In this document: piece after piece, positions 1 to 8,488 of the stretch
Layout: each line of letters begins with the position of its first letter
Position numbering within the stretch: position 1 is the first letter of the stretch
Source of the DNA: Alphaproteobacteria bacterium
Lineage (GTDB): Bacteria; Pseudomonadota; Alphaproteobacteria; Rhodobacterales; Rhodobacteraceae
Direction: 5' to 3'
DNA: 10,891 bases
NCBI GenBank assembly: GCA_013151535.1
Contig: JAADIC010000337.1
Location: 1-10,891, forward strand
Notes under the pieces: generated by a model
Seen by the model: only the letters and a program-made list of their open reading frames with translations
Told to the model about the DNA's origin: nothing
Database searches by the model: none
Program-made: the position numbers and the translations under genes

Positions 1-270
1 ACCGACATCAACTTTCAGCGCGTACCGGTGGTGGATACGTCCAACCCGTTCATCTCGCGCTCGATCCCGACGCCGGATGAAAGCCTTGTGGTTATCCGTT
101 TCGCCAATCCGCGCGGCATTGATTTCCAGTATCTGACCTCGATGATCCACAATTCCTGGATGAGCCGGGCCAATTCGATTGTGATCCCCGGCAACAAGAT
201 GGATCTGGCGATGCAGCTTATCCTGACGCCGCTGATCCTGCGCCTCAAAGACACTGCGCGACGCGCATAA
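1..270 (+). CDS. prkB: Phosphoribulokinase (prokaryotic class), C-terminal part, cut by window edge
   Basis: Phosphoribulokinase phosphorylates ribulose 5-phosphate with ATP to give RuBP, the CO2 acceptor of RubisCO. Only the last 89 residues are visible. The frame is open from base 1 and ends at TAA 268-270; the N-terminal P-loop half lies outside the window. The visible part contains segments typical of the C-terminus of the bacterial (about 290 aa) enzyme: FANPRGIDFQYL, then MIHNSWMSRANSIVIPG, then DLAMQLILTPLI. An internal GTG at 28 is not the start, because the reading continues upstream with conserved-looking sequence. The next gene, transketolase, begins 12 nt downstream, and prk-tkt order is standard for Rhodobacter-type form II cbb operons, where this gene is called cbbP. 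The family call is firm; which of several prk copies in the genome this is cannot be told. Confidence 0.93.
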   Translation, partial: TDINFQRVPVVDTSNPFISRSIPTPDESLVVIRFANPRGIDFQYLTSMIHNSWMSRANSIVIPGNKMDLAMQLILTPLILRLKDTARRA

Positions 271-282
271 AGGAAGACGACC

Positions 283-2256
283 ATGACCAAAGCGAACGAA
301 AAAATGATGGCCAACGCCATTCGCGCCCTTGCGATGGACGCTGTACAAGCGGCCAATTCCGGCCATCCGGGTATGCCGATGGGCATGGCCGATGTGGCGA
401 CGGTGCTGTTCAACCGTTTCATCAATATTGATCCTGCCGCGCCAAAATGGGCGGACCGTGATCGTTTCGTTCTGTCCGCCGGTCATGGCTCGATGCTGCT
501 TTATGCGATCCACCATTTGTTGGGCTACGGTGACATGGACATGGATCAAATCCGCAATTTCCGCCAGTTCGGTTATCGCACCGCTGGTCACCCTGAATAT
601 GGCCACGCCGACGGTATCGAAACCACCACCGGCCCGTTGGGGCAGGGGATTTCCACCGCTGTTGGCATGGCCTTGGCCGAACGTATGCAAAACGCGCGTT
701 TCGGCGATGATCTGGTGGATCACTATACCTATGTGATTGCCGGTGACGGTTGCCTGATGGAGGGGATCAGCCACGAGGCGATCGACATGGCCGGTCACAT
801 GGGCCTCGGCAAATTGGTCGTTTTTTGGGACGATAATTCGATCACCATTGACGGGGCCACCGATATTTCGACCTCAACCGATCAGGCCGCGCGTTTTGAT
901 GCCGCTGGCTGGCACACCCAAGCCATTGACGGCCACAACCCCGAGGCAATCGCTGCCGCGATAAAGGCGGCACGAGCTGACAACCGACCTTCCTTGATTG
1001 CCTGCAAAACCATCATCGGTTTTGGTTCACCCAACAAACAAGGCACATCCGGTGTTCACGGCGCGGCCCTTGGCCCGGATGAAGTGGCGTTGACGCGCAA
1101 GGAACTTGGCTGGGATTATCCGGCTTTTGAAATTCCTGACGGGATCTATGCCGATTGGCACGCTGCGGCTGCGCGTGGGGCGCAAGCGCGCGCCGCTTGG
1201 GAGGGTCGCCTGTCCGGCAATGCCAAAGCCAAAGCGCTCAACGCCGCGATTGACGGCAGCGACCGCGCGCCTTTAGCTGCCGCAATGGCCGCTTACAAAG
1301 CTGAACTGGTCGCCGACAAACCCAAGGTCGCAACCCGCAAATCTTCGCAAATGGCGCTTGAGATCGTCAATGGCGCGGTTGGCTCCATGGTGGGTGGTTC
1401 CGCCGATTTGACCGGCTCGAACCTGACCCGCACATCGGCCATGACGCCGGTTTCAAAGGCCGATTACAGCGGCAATTACATCTATTACGGCGTGCGCGAG
1501 CACGGCATGGCTGCGGCCATGAACGGCATCTATCTGCACGGCGGCCTGCGCCCCTATGGCGGTACGTTTCTGGCCTTTGCCGACTATTGTCGCGGCTCGA
1601 TCCGCCTGTCGGCGCTGATGGGTATTCCGGTCACTTATGTGATGACCCATGACAGCATCGGCCTTGGCGAAGACGGCCCGACCCACCAGCCGGTTGAACA
1701 TGTGGCCAGCCTGCGGGTCATGCCGAACCTGATGGTGTTCCGCCCCGCAGATGCGGTGGAGGCTGCCGAGGCTTGGGAAATCGCGGTGAATTCCGACGCC
1801 ACACCAAGCCTGATGGCCCTGTCGCGCCAAGGCTTGCCAACTGTGCGCGATGATGCCAGCGAGAACATGACCGCCAAGGGCATGTATGTGCTGCGCGAGG
1901 CTGACGGCGAACGCGATGTAACCCTGATGGCCACCGGTTCCGAGGTTGAAATCGCCCTTGCCGCCGCCGATGCGCTGGCCGCTGATGGCATCAAAGCCGC
2001 CGTGGTTTCCGCCCCGTGTTTTGAGTTGTTCGATCAACAAGACGCGGCTTACCGTGCCTCGGTTCTGGGCACCGCCCCGCGTGTTGGCATTGAAGCAGGC
2101 GTTGTCACCGGCTGGGAGAAATATCTGGGCGATAATTCCGCCTTTATCGGCATGAGCAGCTTTGGCGCATCCGCCCCGATCAAAGAACTTTACGAACATT
2201 TTGGCATCACGGCGGATGCAACCGCTGCTGCCGCCAAATCTCTTTTGAAGACTTAA
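283..2256 (+). CDS. tkt: Transketolase
   Basis: This cytosolic thiamine-diphosphate enzyme moves two-carbon ketol units between sugar phosphates. In the Calvin cycle it forms xylulose 5-phosphate plus erythrose 4-phosphate or ribose 5-phosphate. The 657-residue protein matches the usual length (E. coli 663). The substrate/cofactor histidine is in SGHPG (H28), and GPLGQG at 117-122 is conserved. The ThDP-binding motif runs from GDG (154-156) to DDNS (N185). The middle pyrimidine-binding domain carries YGVREHGM with the catalytic glutamate at E406, and the C-terminal domain follows from about residue 530. The ATG at 283 is preceded by an AGGAAG ribosome site at 271-276. It sits between prk and gap and would be cbbT in cbb nomenclature. 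Nothing is truncated. Confidence 0.97.
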   Translation: MTKANEKMMANAIRALAMDAVQAANSGHPGMPMGMADVATVLFNRFINIDPAAPKWADRDRFVLSAGHGSMLLYAIHHLLGYGDMDMDQIRNFRQFGYRTAGHPEYGHADGIETTTGPLGQGISTAVGMALAERMQNARFGDDLVDHYTYVIAGDGCLMEGISHEAIDMAGHMGLGKLVVFWDDNSITIDGATDISTSTDQAARFDAAGWHTQAIDGHNPEAIAAAIKAARADNRPSLIACKTIIGFGSPNKQGTSGVHGAALGPDEVALTRKELGWDYPAFEIPDGIYADWHAAAARGAQARAAWEGRLSGNAKAKALNAAIDGSDRAPLAAAMAAYKAELVADKPKVATRKSSQMALEIVNGAVGSMVGGSADLTGSNLTRTSAMTPVSKADYSGNYIYYGVREHGMAAAMNGIYLHGGLRPYGGTFLAFADYCRGSIRLSALMGIPVTYVMTHDSIGLGEDGPTHQPVEHVASLRVMPNLMVFRPADAVEAAEAWEIAVNSDATPSLMALSRQGLPTVRDDASENMTAKGMYVLREADGERDVTLMATGSEVEIALAAADALAADGIKAAVVSAPCFELFDQQDAAYRASVLGTAPRVGIEAGVVTGWEKYLGDNSAFIGMSSFGASAPIKELYEHFGITADATAAAAKSLLKT

Positions 2257-2270
2257 GACCGAGGAACACC

Positions 2271-3268
<998 letters not shown>

Positions 3269-3269
<1 letters not shown>

Positions 3270-4471
3270 TGACCATCACCTCGATCACAGATATCGACGT
3301 TAAAGGGAAGGTGCTGGTAATCCGTGCTGATCTGAACGCGCCGATGAAAGACGGTATCGTCACCGACGCCACGCGGATCGAACGGTTCGCCGAAGGGCTG
3401 AAACCGCTTCTGGCCAAGGGTGCGCGCGCGGTGGTTCTGTCGCATTTTGCCCGCCCCAAGGGGCAGATTGTGCCGGAAATGTCGCTGGCCCCGATTGCAC
3501 CTGAACTGGCCAAGGCGCTGGGCACCGATGTGCGGTTCGTCGACGATTGCATTGGCGACGCGCCGCTGGCAGCCTCTGCCGCGCTGCAAGACGGGCAGGT
3601 GATCTTGTGCGAAAACCTGCGGTTTCATAAGGGTGAGGAGGCGAATGATCCAGCCTTTGCCGCCCAATTGGCCCAGCTTGGCGAGTTTTACGTCAACGAC
3701 GCGTTTTCAACCGCGCATCGGGCGCATGCCTCGACCGCCGCGATTGCCGATATTCTGCCAGCCTTTTCCGGCCCGCTGATGGATGAAGAAACCGCCGCTC
3801 TTTCCACGGCCTTGGAAAATCCGAAAAGTCCGGCAGTGGCGCTGATTGGCGGGGCCAAGGTCTCCAGCAAGATCGCGGTCCTGAAAAACCTGGTCAAAAA
3901 AGTCGACGCGGTGATTATCGGCGGTGGCATGGCCAATACGTTCTTCTTTGCCGATGGCCATGCGGTTGGGAAATCCCTGTGCGAAGAAGATCAGGTTGAA
4001 ACCGTGCGCGAAATCCAAAAACTGGCGAAAGCGGCGAATTGTGAACTCGTGCTGCCTCTGGACATCGTTTACGCCTTCAAATTCGCTGACAGCGCGCGCA
4101 GTTTCATCGCGGATGTGACCGAATGCCCCGAGGACGGGATCATTCTGGATGCTGGCCCGAAATCGGTCATCCGCTTTCGCTCGGTTCTGGCAAATGCCCA
4201 GACTGTGCTGTGGAACGGCCCGCTTGGTGCCTTTGAAATGCGTCCGTTCGAGCAGGCAACCAAACAGGTGGCGCTGGAAGTGGCTGAACTGACCCGTGAC
4301 GGGCTTGTGACCTCGGTTGCGGGCGGTGGTGATACGGTTGCGGCACTTAACATGGCTGGTGTGGCCGAAGATTTCACTTATATTTCAAGCGCTGGCGGGG
4401 CGTTCCTTGAATGGCTTGAAGGCAAAGAATTACCGGGCATCGCGGCCCTTGACCGCGATCAGGCGGCTTAA
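3269..4471 (+). CDS. pgk: Phosphoglycerate kinase
   Basis: Pgk phosphorylates 3-phosphoglycerate, the product of RubisCO, to 1,3-bisphosphoglycerate, feeding the adjacent GAPDH. The 400-residue length is typical. The N-domain has RADLNAPMKDG (R19, D21, N23) and LSHFARPKG (H59, R62), the substrate-binding segments, plus ENLRFHKGEE and NDAFSTAHRAHAS. The C-domain has the nucleotide-binding GGAKVSSKI, the hinge-side WNGPLGAFE, and the glycine-rich AGGGDTVAAL near residue 350. The start codon shares its A with the TAA of gap, so translation is probably coupled; the upstream GGAAAG is a modest ribosome site. From memory, the Rhodobacter form II operons run directly from gap to fba, so pgk inside the cluster is a small departure. 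Confidence 0.97.
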
Positions 4472-4485
4472 CGGGAGAAAACGAC

Positions 4486-5550
4486 ATGTCCTTGATAACA
4501 TTACGACAATTGCTGGATCACGCGGCTGAAAACGGTTACGGTGTGCCCGCGTTCAACATCAACAACATGGAGCAGGGCCTTGCGATCATGCAGGCCGCGT
4601 CAAAATGCGACGCCCCGGTGATTATGCAGGCCAGCCGCGGCGCACGGTCTTACGCCGGGGACATTATGCTGCGCCACATGATCCAGGCATTGGCGGAAAT
4701 GTATCCCGGTAATCCGATCTGTATGCATCAGGATCACGGCAATAACGAAGCCACTTGCTCAAGCGCCATCCGCCACGGGTTCACATCCGTGATGATGGAT
4801 GGTTCGCTTGAAGCCGACATGAAAACCCCGGCGTCATATGAATACAACGTCGACATCACCGAGCGTGTATCGCGCATGGCCCATTGGGTCGGTGCCAGCG
4901 TTGAAGGTGAGCTTGGTGTGCTTGGTTCGCTTGAAACTGGCGAGGCTGCCGAAGAAGACGGCTCCGGCGCGGTTGGCAAGTTGTCGATGGATCAACTGTT
5001 GACAGATCCCGACGAGGCCAAGGATTTCGTGCAGAAAACCAAGGTCGATGCGCTGGCGATTGCCTGCGGCACATCCCATGGCGCTTATAAATTCAGTTCC
5101 AAACCAACGGGCGAAACACTGGCGATCAAACAGATCGAAGCCATCCACGCCAAAATCCCCGATGTGCATCTCGTGATGCACGGCTCATCATCAGTGCCGC
5201 AGTATCTGCAAGATTTGATTAACGAGTATGGCGGCGACATGGCGCAAACCTACGGTGTGCCGGTCGAAGAGATCGAGCGCGGCATCAAATCGGGTGTGCG
5301 CAAGGTCAATATTGACACCGATTGCCGCATGGCCATGACCGGCCAGTTCCGCAAAGTCGCTCAGGAAACGCCGTCGCAATTCGACCCGCGTAAATTCCTG
5401 ATCCCCGCAATGGACGAGATGGAAAAACTCTGCCTCGACCGCTTTGAACGTTTCGGCACTGCCGGCAACGCTTCAAAAATCAAGGTCATTGATATCGACG
5501 ATATGGCCAAACGCTACAGTGATGGATCGCTTGATCCGGTAACTGGATAA
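4486..5550 (+). CDS. fba: Class II fructose-bisphosphate aldolase, Calvin-cycle subtype
   Basis: This zinc-dependent aldolase condenses dihydroxyacetone phosphate with glyceraldehyde 3-phosphate to fructose 1,6-bisphosphate. The Calvin-type enzymes also make sedoheptulose 1,7-bisphosphate from erythrose 4-phosphate. It has 354 residues. Class II landmarks are present in order: MHQDHG (catalytic D83, zinc ligand H84), VEGELG (E140/E142), the zinc ligand H198 in GTSHGAYKF, H232 in MHGSSS, and NIDTD (275-279) for phosphate binding. The DGSLEADMK segment and the overall length fit the subtype found in cbb operons, where it is called cbbA. The ATG at 4486 follows a GGGAG ribosome site at 4473-4477, 14 nt after the pgk stop. 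Its stop is followed by the longest gap in the operon. Confidence 0.96.
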   Translation: MSLITLRQLLDHAAENGYGVPAFNINNMEQGLAIMQAASKCDAPVIMQASRGARSYAGDIMLRHMIQALAEMYPGNPICMHQDHGNNEATCSSAIRHGFTSVMMDGSLEADMKTPASYEYNVDITERVSRMAHWVGASVEGELGVLGSLETGEAAEEDGSGAVGKLSMDQLLTDPDEAKDFVQKTKVDALAIACGTSHGAYKFSSKPTGETLAIKQIEAIHAKIPDVHLVMHGSSSVPQYLQDLINEYGGDMAQTYGVPVEEIERGIKSGVRKVNIDTDCRMAMTGQFRKVAQETPSQFDPRKFLIPAMDEMEKLCLDRFERFGTAGNASKIKVIDIDDMAKRYSDGSLDPVTG

Positions 5551-5658
5551 ACCAACCCCCGCCCCGCCTATCCGGGCCTAACTAATGAAAATTGCGCGAC
5601 CCCTCATTCGCGAAGCAATACCGCTTTGCCTGAAGGTGCCAACAAAAGGAGACATATT
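5551..5658 (+). promoter_or_regulatory. Leader region before cbbM, possible promoter or processing region
   Basis: This 108-nt non-coding gap is far longer than any other gap in the operon. It starts with a C-rich run (5555-5566). It contains an imperfect inverted repeat at 5591-5619: ATTGC pairs with GCAAT, then GCG with CGC, with a 3-nt bulge and a 10-nt loop. It ends with a strong Shine-Dalgarno AGGAG at 5647-5651, 7 nt before the cbbM ATG. I could not find a convincing sigma-70 -35/-10 pair or a clean LysR-type T-N11-A box, so an extra promoter is only inferred from the spacing. An RNA processing or stabilising element that raises RubisCO yield is an equal alternative. Confidence 0.35.
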
Positions 5659-7047
5659 ATGGATCAGTCAGATCGCTATGCCGACCTCTCACTCACCGAA
5701 GAAGGCCTGATTGCCGGCGGCAAGCATGTGCTTGTGGCCTATATCATGAAGCCCAAGGCGGGTTTTGGCGGCTATCTTGAAACCGCCGCCCACTTTGCCG
5801 CCGAAAGTTCGACCGGCACAAATGTGGCCGTGTCCACCACCGATGATTTCACCCGTGGCGTTGACGCCATTGTTTACGAAATTGACGAAGCCACCAGCCT
5901 GATGAAGATCGCCTATCCGATTGATTTGTTTGATCGCAACATCATTGACGGGCGCGCCATGCTGGCCTCGTTCCTGACGCTGTGCATTGGCAACAATCAG
6001 GGCATGGGCGATGTCGAGCACGCCAAAATCCACGATTTCTATGTGCCGCCCACCTATCTGCGCCTGTTTGATGGCCCCGCAACCACGATTTCCGATCTGT
6101 GGAAGGTTCTGGGGCGTCCGCATGTGGATGGTGGTTTCATCGTTGGTACGATCATCAAGCCGAAACTGGGCCTGCGTCCGGCACCTTTTGCCAATGCGTG
6201 TTATGATTTTTGGCTGGGTGGCGACTTTATCAAGAACGATGAGCCGCAAGGCAATCAGGTTTTTGCACCGCTCAAGGATACCATCACACTGGTGGCGGAT
6301 GCCATGAAGCGCGCGCAGGATGAAACCGGACAGCCAAAACTGTTCTCGGCCAATATCACCGCTGACGACCATCACGAGATGGTTGCCCGGGGCGAGTTCA
6401 TTCTGGAAGCCTTTGGCGAGAACGCCGATCATGTGGCGTTTCTTGTCGATGGCTATGTTGCAGGTCCAGCCGCGATCACAACCGCGCGCCGCACTTTCCC
6501 CAACCAGTACCTGCACTATCACCGTGCAGGTCACGGGGCGGTCACATCGCCCAGCGCGATGCGCGGTTACACCGCCTTTGTTTTGTCGAAAATGGCGCGG
6601 ATGCAGGGGGCTTCCGGTATCCATACCGGCACCATGGGTTTCGGTAAAATGGAAGGCGAAGCGGCTGACAAGCTGATGGCCTATATGATAACCGACGACA
6701 GTGCGGATGGTCCATATTACCATCAGGAATGGGCTGGCATGAAGCCGACGACGCCAATTATCTCGGGTGGTATGAACGCGCTCCGGATGCCGGGTTTCTT
6801 CAAGAACCTTGGCCACTCCAACCTGATCCTGACTGCTGGTGGTGGCGCGTTTGGCCATATCGATGGGGCCGCCGAGGGGGCCCAATCCTTGCGTCAGGCC
6901 GAGCAATGCTGGAAAGAGGGTGCAGACCCGATCGAGTTTGCAAAAGACCACAAGCAGTTCGCGCGTGCCTTTGAAAGCTTCCCCGGCGATGCGGATGCGA
7001 TCTATCCCGGCTGGCGTGACGCCCTGCGGATCAATACAGCCGCATAA
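5659..7047 (+). CDS. cbbM: Form II ribulose-1,5-bisphosphate carboxylase/oxygenase (RubisCO)
   Basis: CbbM carboxylates RuBP to two 3-phosphoglycerates, with a competing oxygenation that yields 2-phosphoglycolate. It works as L2-type dimers without a small subunit; no cbbS is present. The product is 462 residues and closely follows Rhodospirillum rubrum CbbM. Visible active-site residues are E49 (AAESSTG), N112 (GNNQG), K167 (GTIIKPK), the carbamylated K192 with D194/E195 (GGDFIKNDEP), H288-R289 (HYHRAGHG), H322, loop-6 K330 (GFGKMEG) and S369 (ISGG). All are one position later than in R. rubrum because of one extra residue in KAGFGGY. The ATG at 5659 is chosen because AGGAG sits 7 nt upstream and MDQSDRY matches the R. 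rubrum N-terminus. A TTG 33 nt upstream keeps the frame but is not credible. Confidence 0.97.
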   Translation: MDQSDRYADLSLTEEGLIAGGKHVLVAYIMKPKAGFGGYLETAAHFAAESSTGTNVAVSTTDDFTRGVDAIVYEIDEATSLMKIAYPIDLFDRNIIDGRAMLASFLTLCIGNNQGMGDVEHAKIHDFYVPPTYLRLFDGPATTISDLWKVLGRPHVDGGFIVGTIIKPKLGLRPAPFANACYDFWLGGDFIKNDEPQGNQVFAPLKDTITLVADAMKRAQDETGQPKLFSANITADDHHEMVARGEFILEAFGENADHVAFLVDGYVAGPAAITTARRTFPNQYLHYHRAGHGAVTSPSAMRGYTAFVLSKMARMQGASGIHTGTMGFGKMEGEAADKLMAYMITDDSADGPYYHQEWAGMKPTTPIISGGMNALRMPGFFKNLGHSNLILTAGGGAFGHIDGAAEGAQSLRQAEQCWKEGADPIEFAKDHKQFARAFESFPGDADAIYPGWRDALRINTAA

Positions 7048-7054
7048 AGAAATC

Positions 7055-7080
7055 GTAGGTCGGACAATTGTCCGGCCTAC
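7055..7080. repeat. 26-nt near-perfect palindrome (REP-like or mRNA-stabilising hairpin) after cbbM
   Basis: Seven bases after the cbbM stop, GTAGGTCGGAC and GTCCGGCCTAC flank an AATT centre. The RNA would form 11 stem pairs (ten Watson-Crick and one U-G) closed by AAUU. No T-tract follows, so it is not a canonical intrinsic terminator, and rpe with its own strong ribosome site follows directly. It begins with GTAG and ends with CTAC, the signature of many REP elements mobilised by RAYT transposases, and may be one copy of a dispersed family. At this place it could block 3' exonucleases and stabilise the cbbM part of the transcript. The hairpin itself is plain in the sequence; both roles are inferred. 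Confidence 0.8.
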
Positions 7081-7101
7081 GCCCCTAAACAGGAGAATAA
7101 A

Positions 7102-7791
7102 ATGCCCTTTGACCGTTCCATCAAAATCGCCCCTTCCATACTTGCCTCGGATTTCGCCAATTTCGGTGCGGAATGCGAAGCGATTGAAGCCCAAGGTTGC
7201 GACTGGGTGCATGTTGACGTGATGGACGGGCATTTCGTGCCAGCAATTACCTTCGGTCCGGCCACCTGTGCCGCCATCCGCCCGCATATCAAAACCGTGA
7301 TGGATGTGCATCTGATGATCGCGCCGGTTGATGCTTATCTGAAAGACTTCGCCGATGCCGGTGCCGATATTCTGACCCTTCACGCCGAGGCTGGCCCGCA
7401 TCTACACCGCTCGCTTCAGCATATCCGCGCGCTGGGCTGCAAGGCCGGTGTCGCGCTCAACCCATCCACGCCAGCCTCCGCGCTTGAATACGTCATGGAT
7501 CTGGTTGATCTGGTTTGTGTGATGACCGTGAACCCCGGTTTCGGCGGGCAGAAATTCATCCACTCGCAAGTGGCAAAGACCGCTGAAATCCGGGCCATGA
7601 TTGGTGATCGGCCCATCCATATCGAAATTGACGGCGGCATCACGCCTCAAACCGCGCCCCTGATGGCTGCCGCCGGTGCCGATGTTCTGGTGGCTGGGTC
7701 CGCCGTGTTCAAAGGTGGCAGCGTCAACAATCCGGCCCCATATGGCGATAACATCCGCGCCATCCGCGCCGCCGCCAAGGCTGCGCAATAA
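7102..7791 (+). CDS. rpe: Ribulose-phosphate 3-epimerase
   Basis: Rpe interconverts xylulose 5-phosphate and ribulose 5-phosphate, passing the transketolase product toward phosphoribulokinase. The 229-residue TIM barrel is normal in length and has all family signatures: APSILASDF (10-18), WVHVDVMDGHFVPAITFGP, DVHLMI, MTVNPGFGGQKF, IEIDGGI and AGSAVF. The metal and catalytic set H37, D39, H70 and D177 is intact. The ATG at 7102 is preceded by AGGAG at 7091-7095 with 6-nt spacing. This strong independent ribosome site suits a gene that follows the hairpin after cbbM. Its stop codon overlaps the cbbY start by one base. In cbb operons the gene is called cbbE. Confidence 0.97.
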   Translation: MPFDRSIKIAPSILASDFANFGAECEAIEAQGCDWVHVDVMDGHFVPAITFGPATCAAIRPHIKTVMDVHLMIAPVDAYLKDFADAGADILTLHAEAGPHLHRSLQHIRALGCKAGVALNPSTPASALEYVMDLVDLVCVMTVNPGFGGQKFIHSQVAKTAEIRAMIGDRPIHIEIDGGITPQTAPLMAAAGADVLVAGSAVFKGGSVNNPAPYGDNIRAIRAAAKAAQ

Positions 7792-8486
7792 TGCCGATCA
7801 AGGCGATCATATTTGACGTTGACGGTACCCTGTCGGAAACCGAAGAGGCGCACCGTCAGGCTTTCAACAAGACCTTCGTCGAATTCGGCCTGCAATGGGA
7901 ATGGTCGCAAGAGCTTTACGCTGAATTGCTGAAAACCACCGGTGGCAAGGAACGCATGGCCGCCTATGTAACCAACCATTTGAACGAGACGCCGGACACC
8001 GCCAAAATCGCCGAAATCCACAAACGCAAAACCGCGATATATGGCGAGCTGATCGACAGCGGCATGGCCGATTTGCGCGCTGGTATCGCCGATCTGATTA
8101 CGGATGCGAAAAAGAACGGCATCCGCGTCGCTGTGGCCACAACCACCAACCGCCCGAATGTCGACCGTCTGGCCGCGGCCTGTTTCGGGCAACCGGCGAG
8201 CGAGGTGTTTGAGGTGATCGCGGCAGGTGATGAAGTGCAAAACAAAAAGCCAGCGCCTGACGTGTTCAATCTGGCCGTAAAAGGCCTCGGCCTTGACCCC
8301 GCCGAATGTGTCGGGCTTGAGGACAGTCGCAATGGTTTGCTGTCTTGTAACGGCGCGGGCGTACCTTGCATCGTTTCGCCCGGAGTCTACACACTTGGCT
8401 CCGATTTTAGCGAAGCCGCTGCCGTGATCGACTGTTTTTCGCAGATCGACACGGTCGCCAAACTCAACCAAGTGATGGAGGGTTAA
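7791..8486 (+). CDS. cbbY: CbbY, xylulose-1,5-bisphosphate phosphatase (HAD family)
   Basis: CbbY dephosphorylates xylulose 1,5-bisphosphate, a tight-binding inhibitor formed by RubisCO misfire, returning it as xylulose 5-phosphate; this role is established for the Rhodobacter sphaeroides and plant enzymes. The 231-residue protein is a HAD hydrolase with nucleophile D9 and acid/base D11 in FDVDGTL, motif II threonine in AVATTTN (about 117), lysines in NKKPAPDVF (152-153), and the magnesium acidic pair in GLEDSRNG (E177, D178). Its cap-domain stretch SETEEAHRQAFN and TTGGKER closely resemble my memory of R. sphaeroides CbbY. These point to CbbY rather than a generic beta-phosphoglucomutase or Gph. 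The start overlaps the rpe TAA (TAATG), with only a weak AAGG upstream, indicating translational coupling. Confidence 0.92.
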   Translation: MPIKAIIFDVDGTLSETEEAHRQAFNKTFVEFGLQWEWSQELYAELLKTTGGKERMAAYVTNHLNETPDTAKIAEIHKRKTAIYGELIDSGMADLRAGIADLITDAKKNGIRVAVATTTNRPNVDRLAAACFGQPASEVFEVIAAGDEVQNKKPAPDVFNLAVKGLGLDPAECVGLEDSRNGLLSCNGAGVPCIVSPGVYTLGSDFSEAAAVIDCFSQIDTVAKLNQVMEG

Positions 8487-8488
8487 AA

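Noticed and set aside
5591..5619. CbbR (LysR-type) operator in the cbbM leader
   Set aside because: The half-sites ATTGC/GCAAT are 19 nt apart and do not give a clean T-N11-A box, so a named operator is not supported; it is mentioned only as structure within the leader.
5626..5658. N-terminal extension of CbbM from a TTG codon
   Set aside because: No Shine-Dalgarno precedes the TTG, while AGGAG sits at the right distance before ATG 5659, where the R. rubrum-like N-terminus begins.
5585..5710. A possible 41-residue leader peptide starting in the cbbM leader and overlapping the cbbM start out of frame
   Set aside because: There is no ribosome binding site before its ATG, no leader-like codon run, and the downstream half is simply cbbM in another frame.
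5689..7401. A 570-codon open frame on the minus strand, antisense to cbbM and the start of rpe
   Set aside because: It is a shadow of biased codon use in two highly conserved genes. Its product is His/Gly/Arg-rich without family motifs, and the plus-strand genes have full active sites and ribosome sites.
7647..8471. A 274-codon minus-strand open frame antisense to rpe and cbbY
   Set aside because: It is fully opposite two well-supported genes and shows no domain features.
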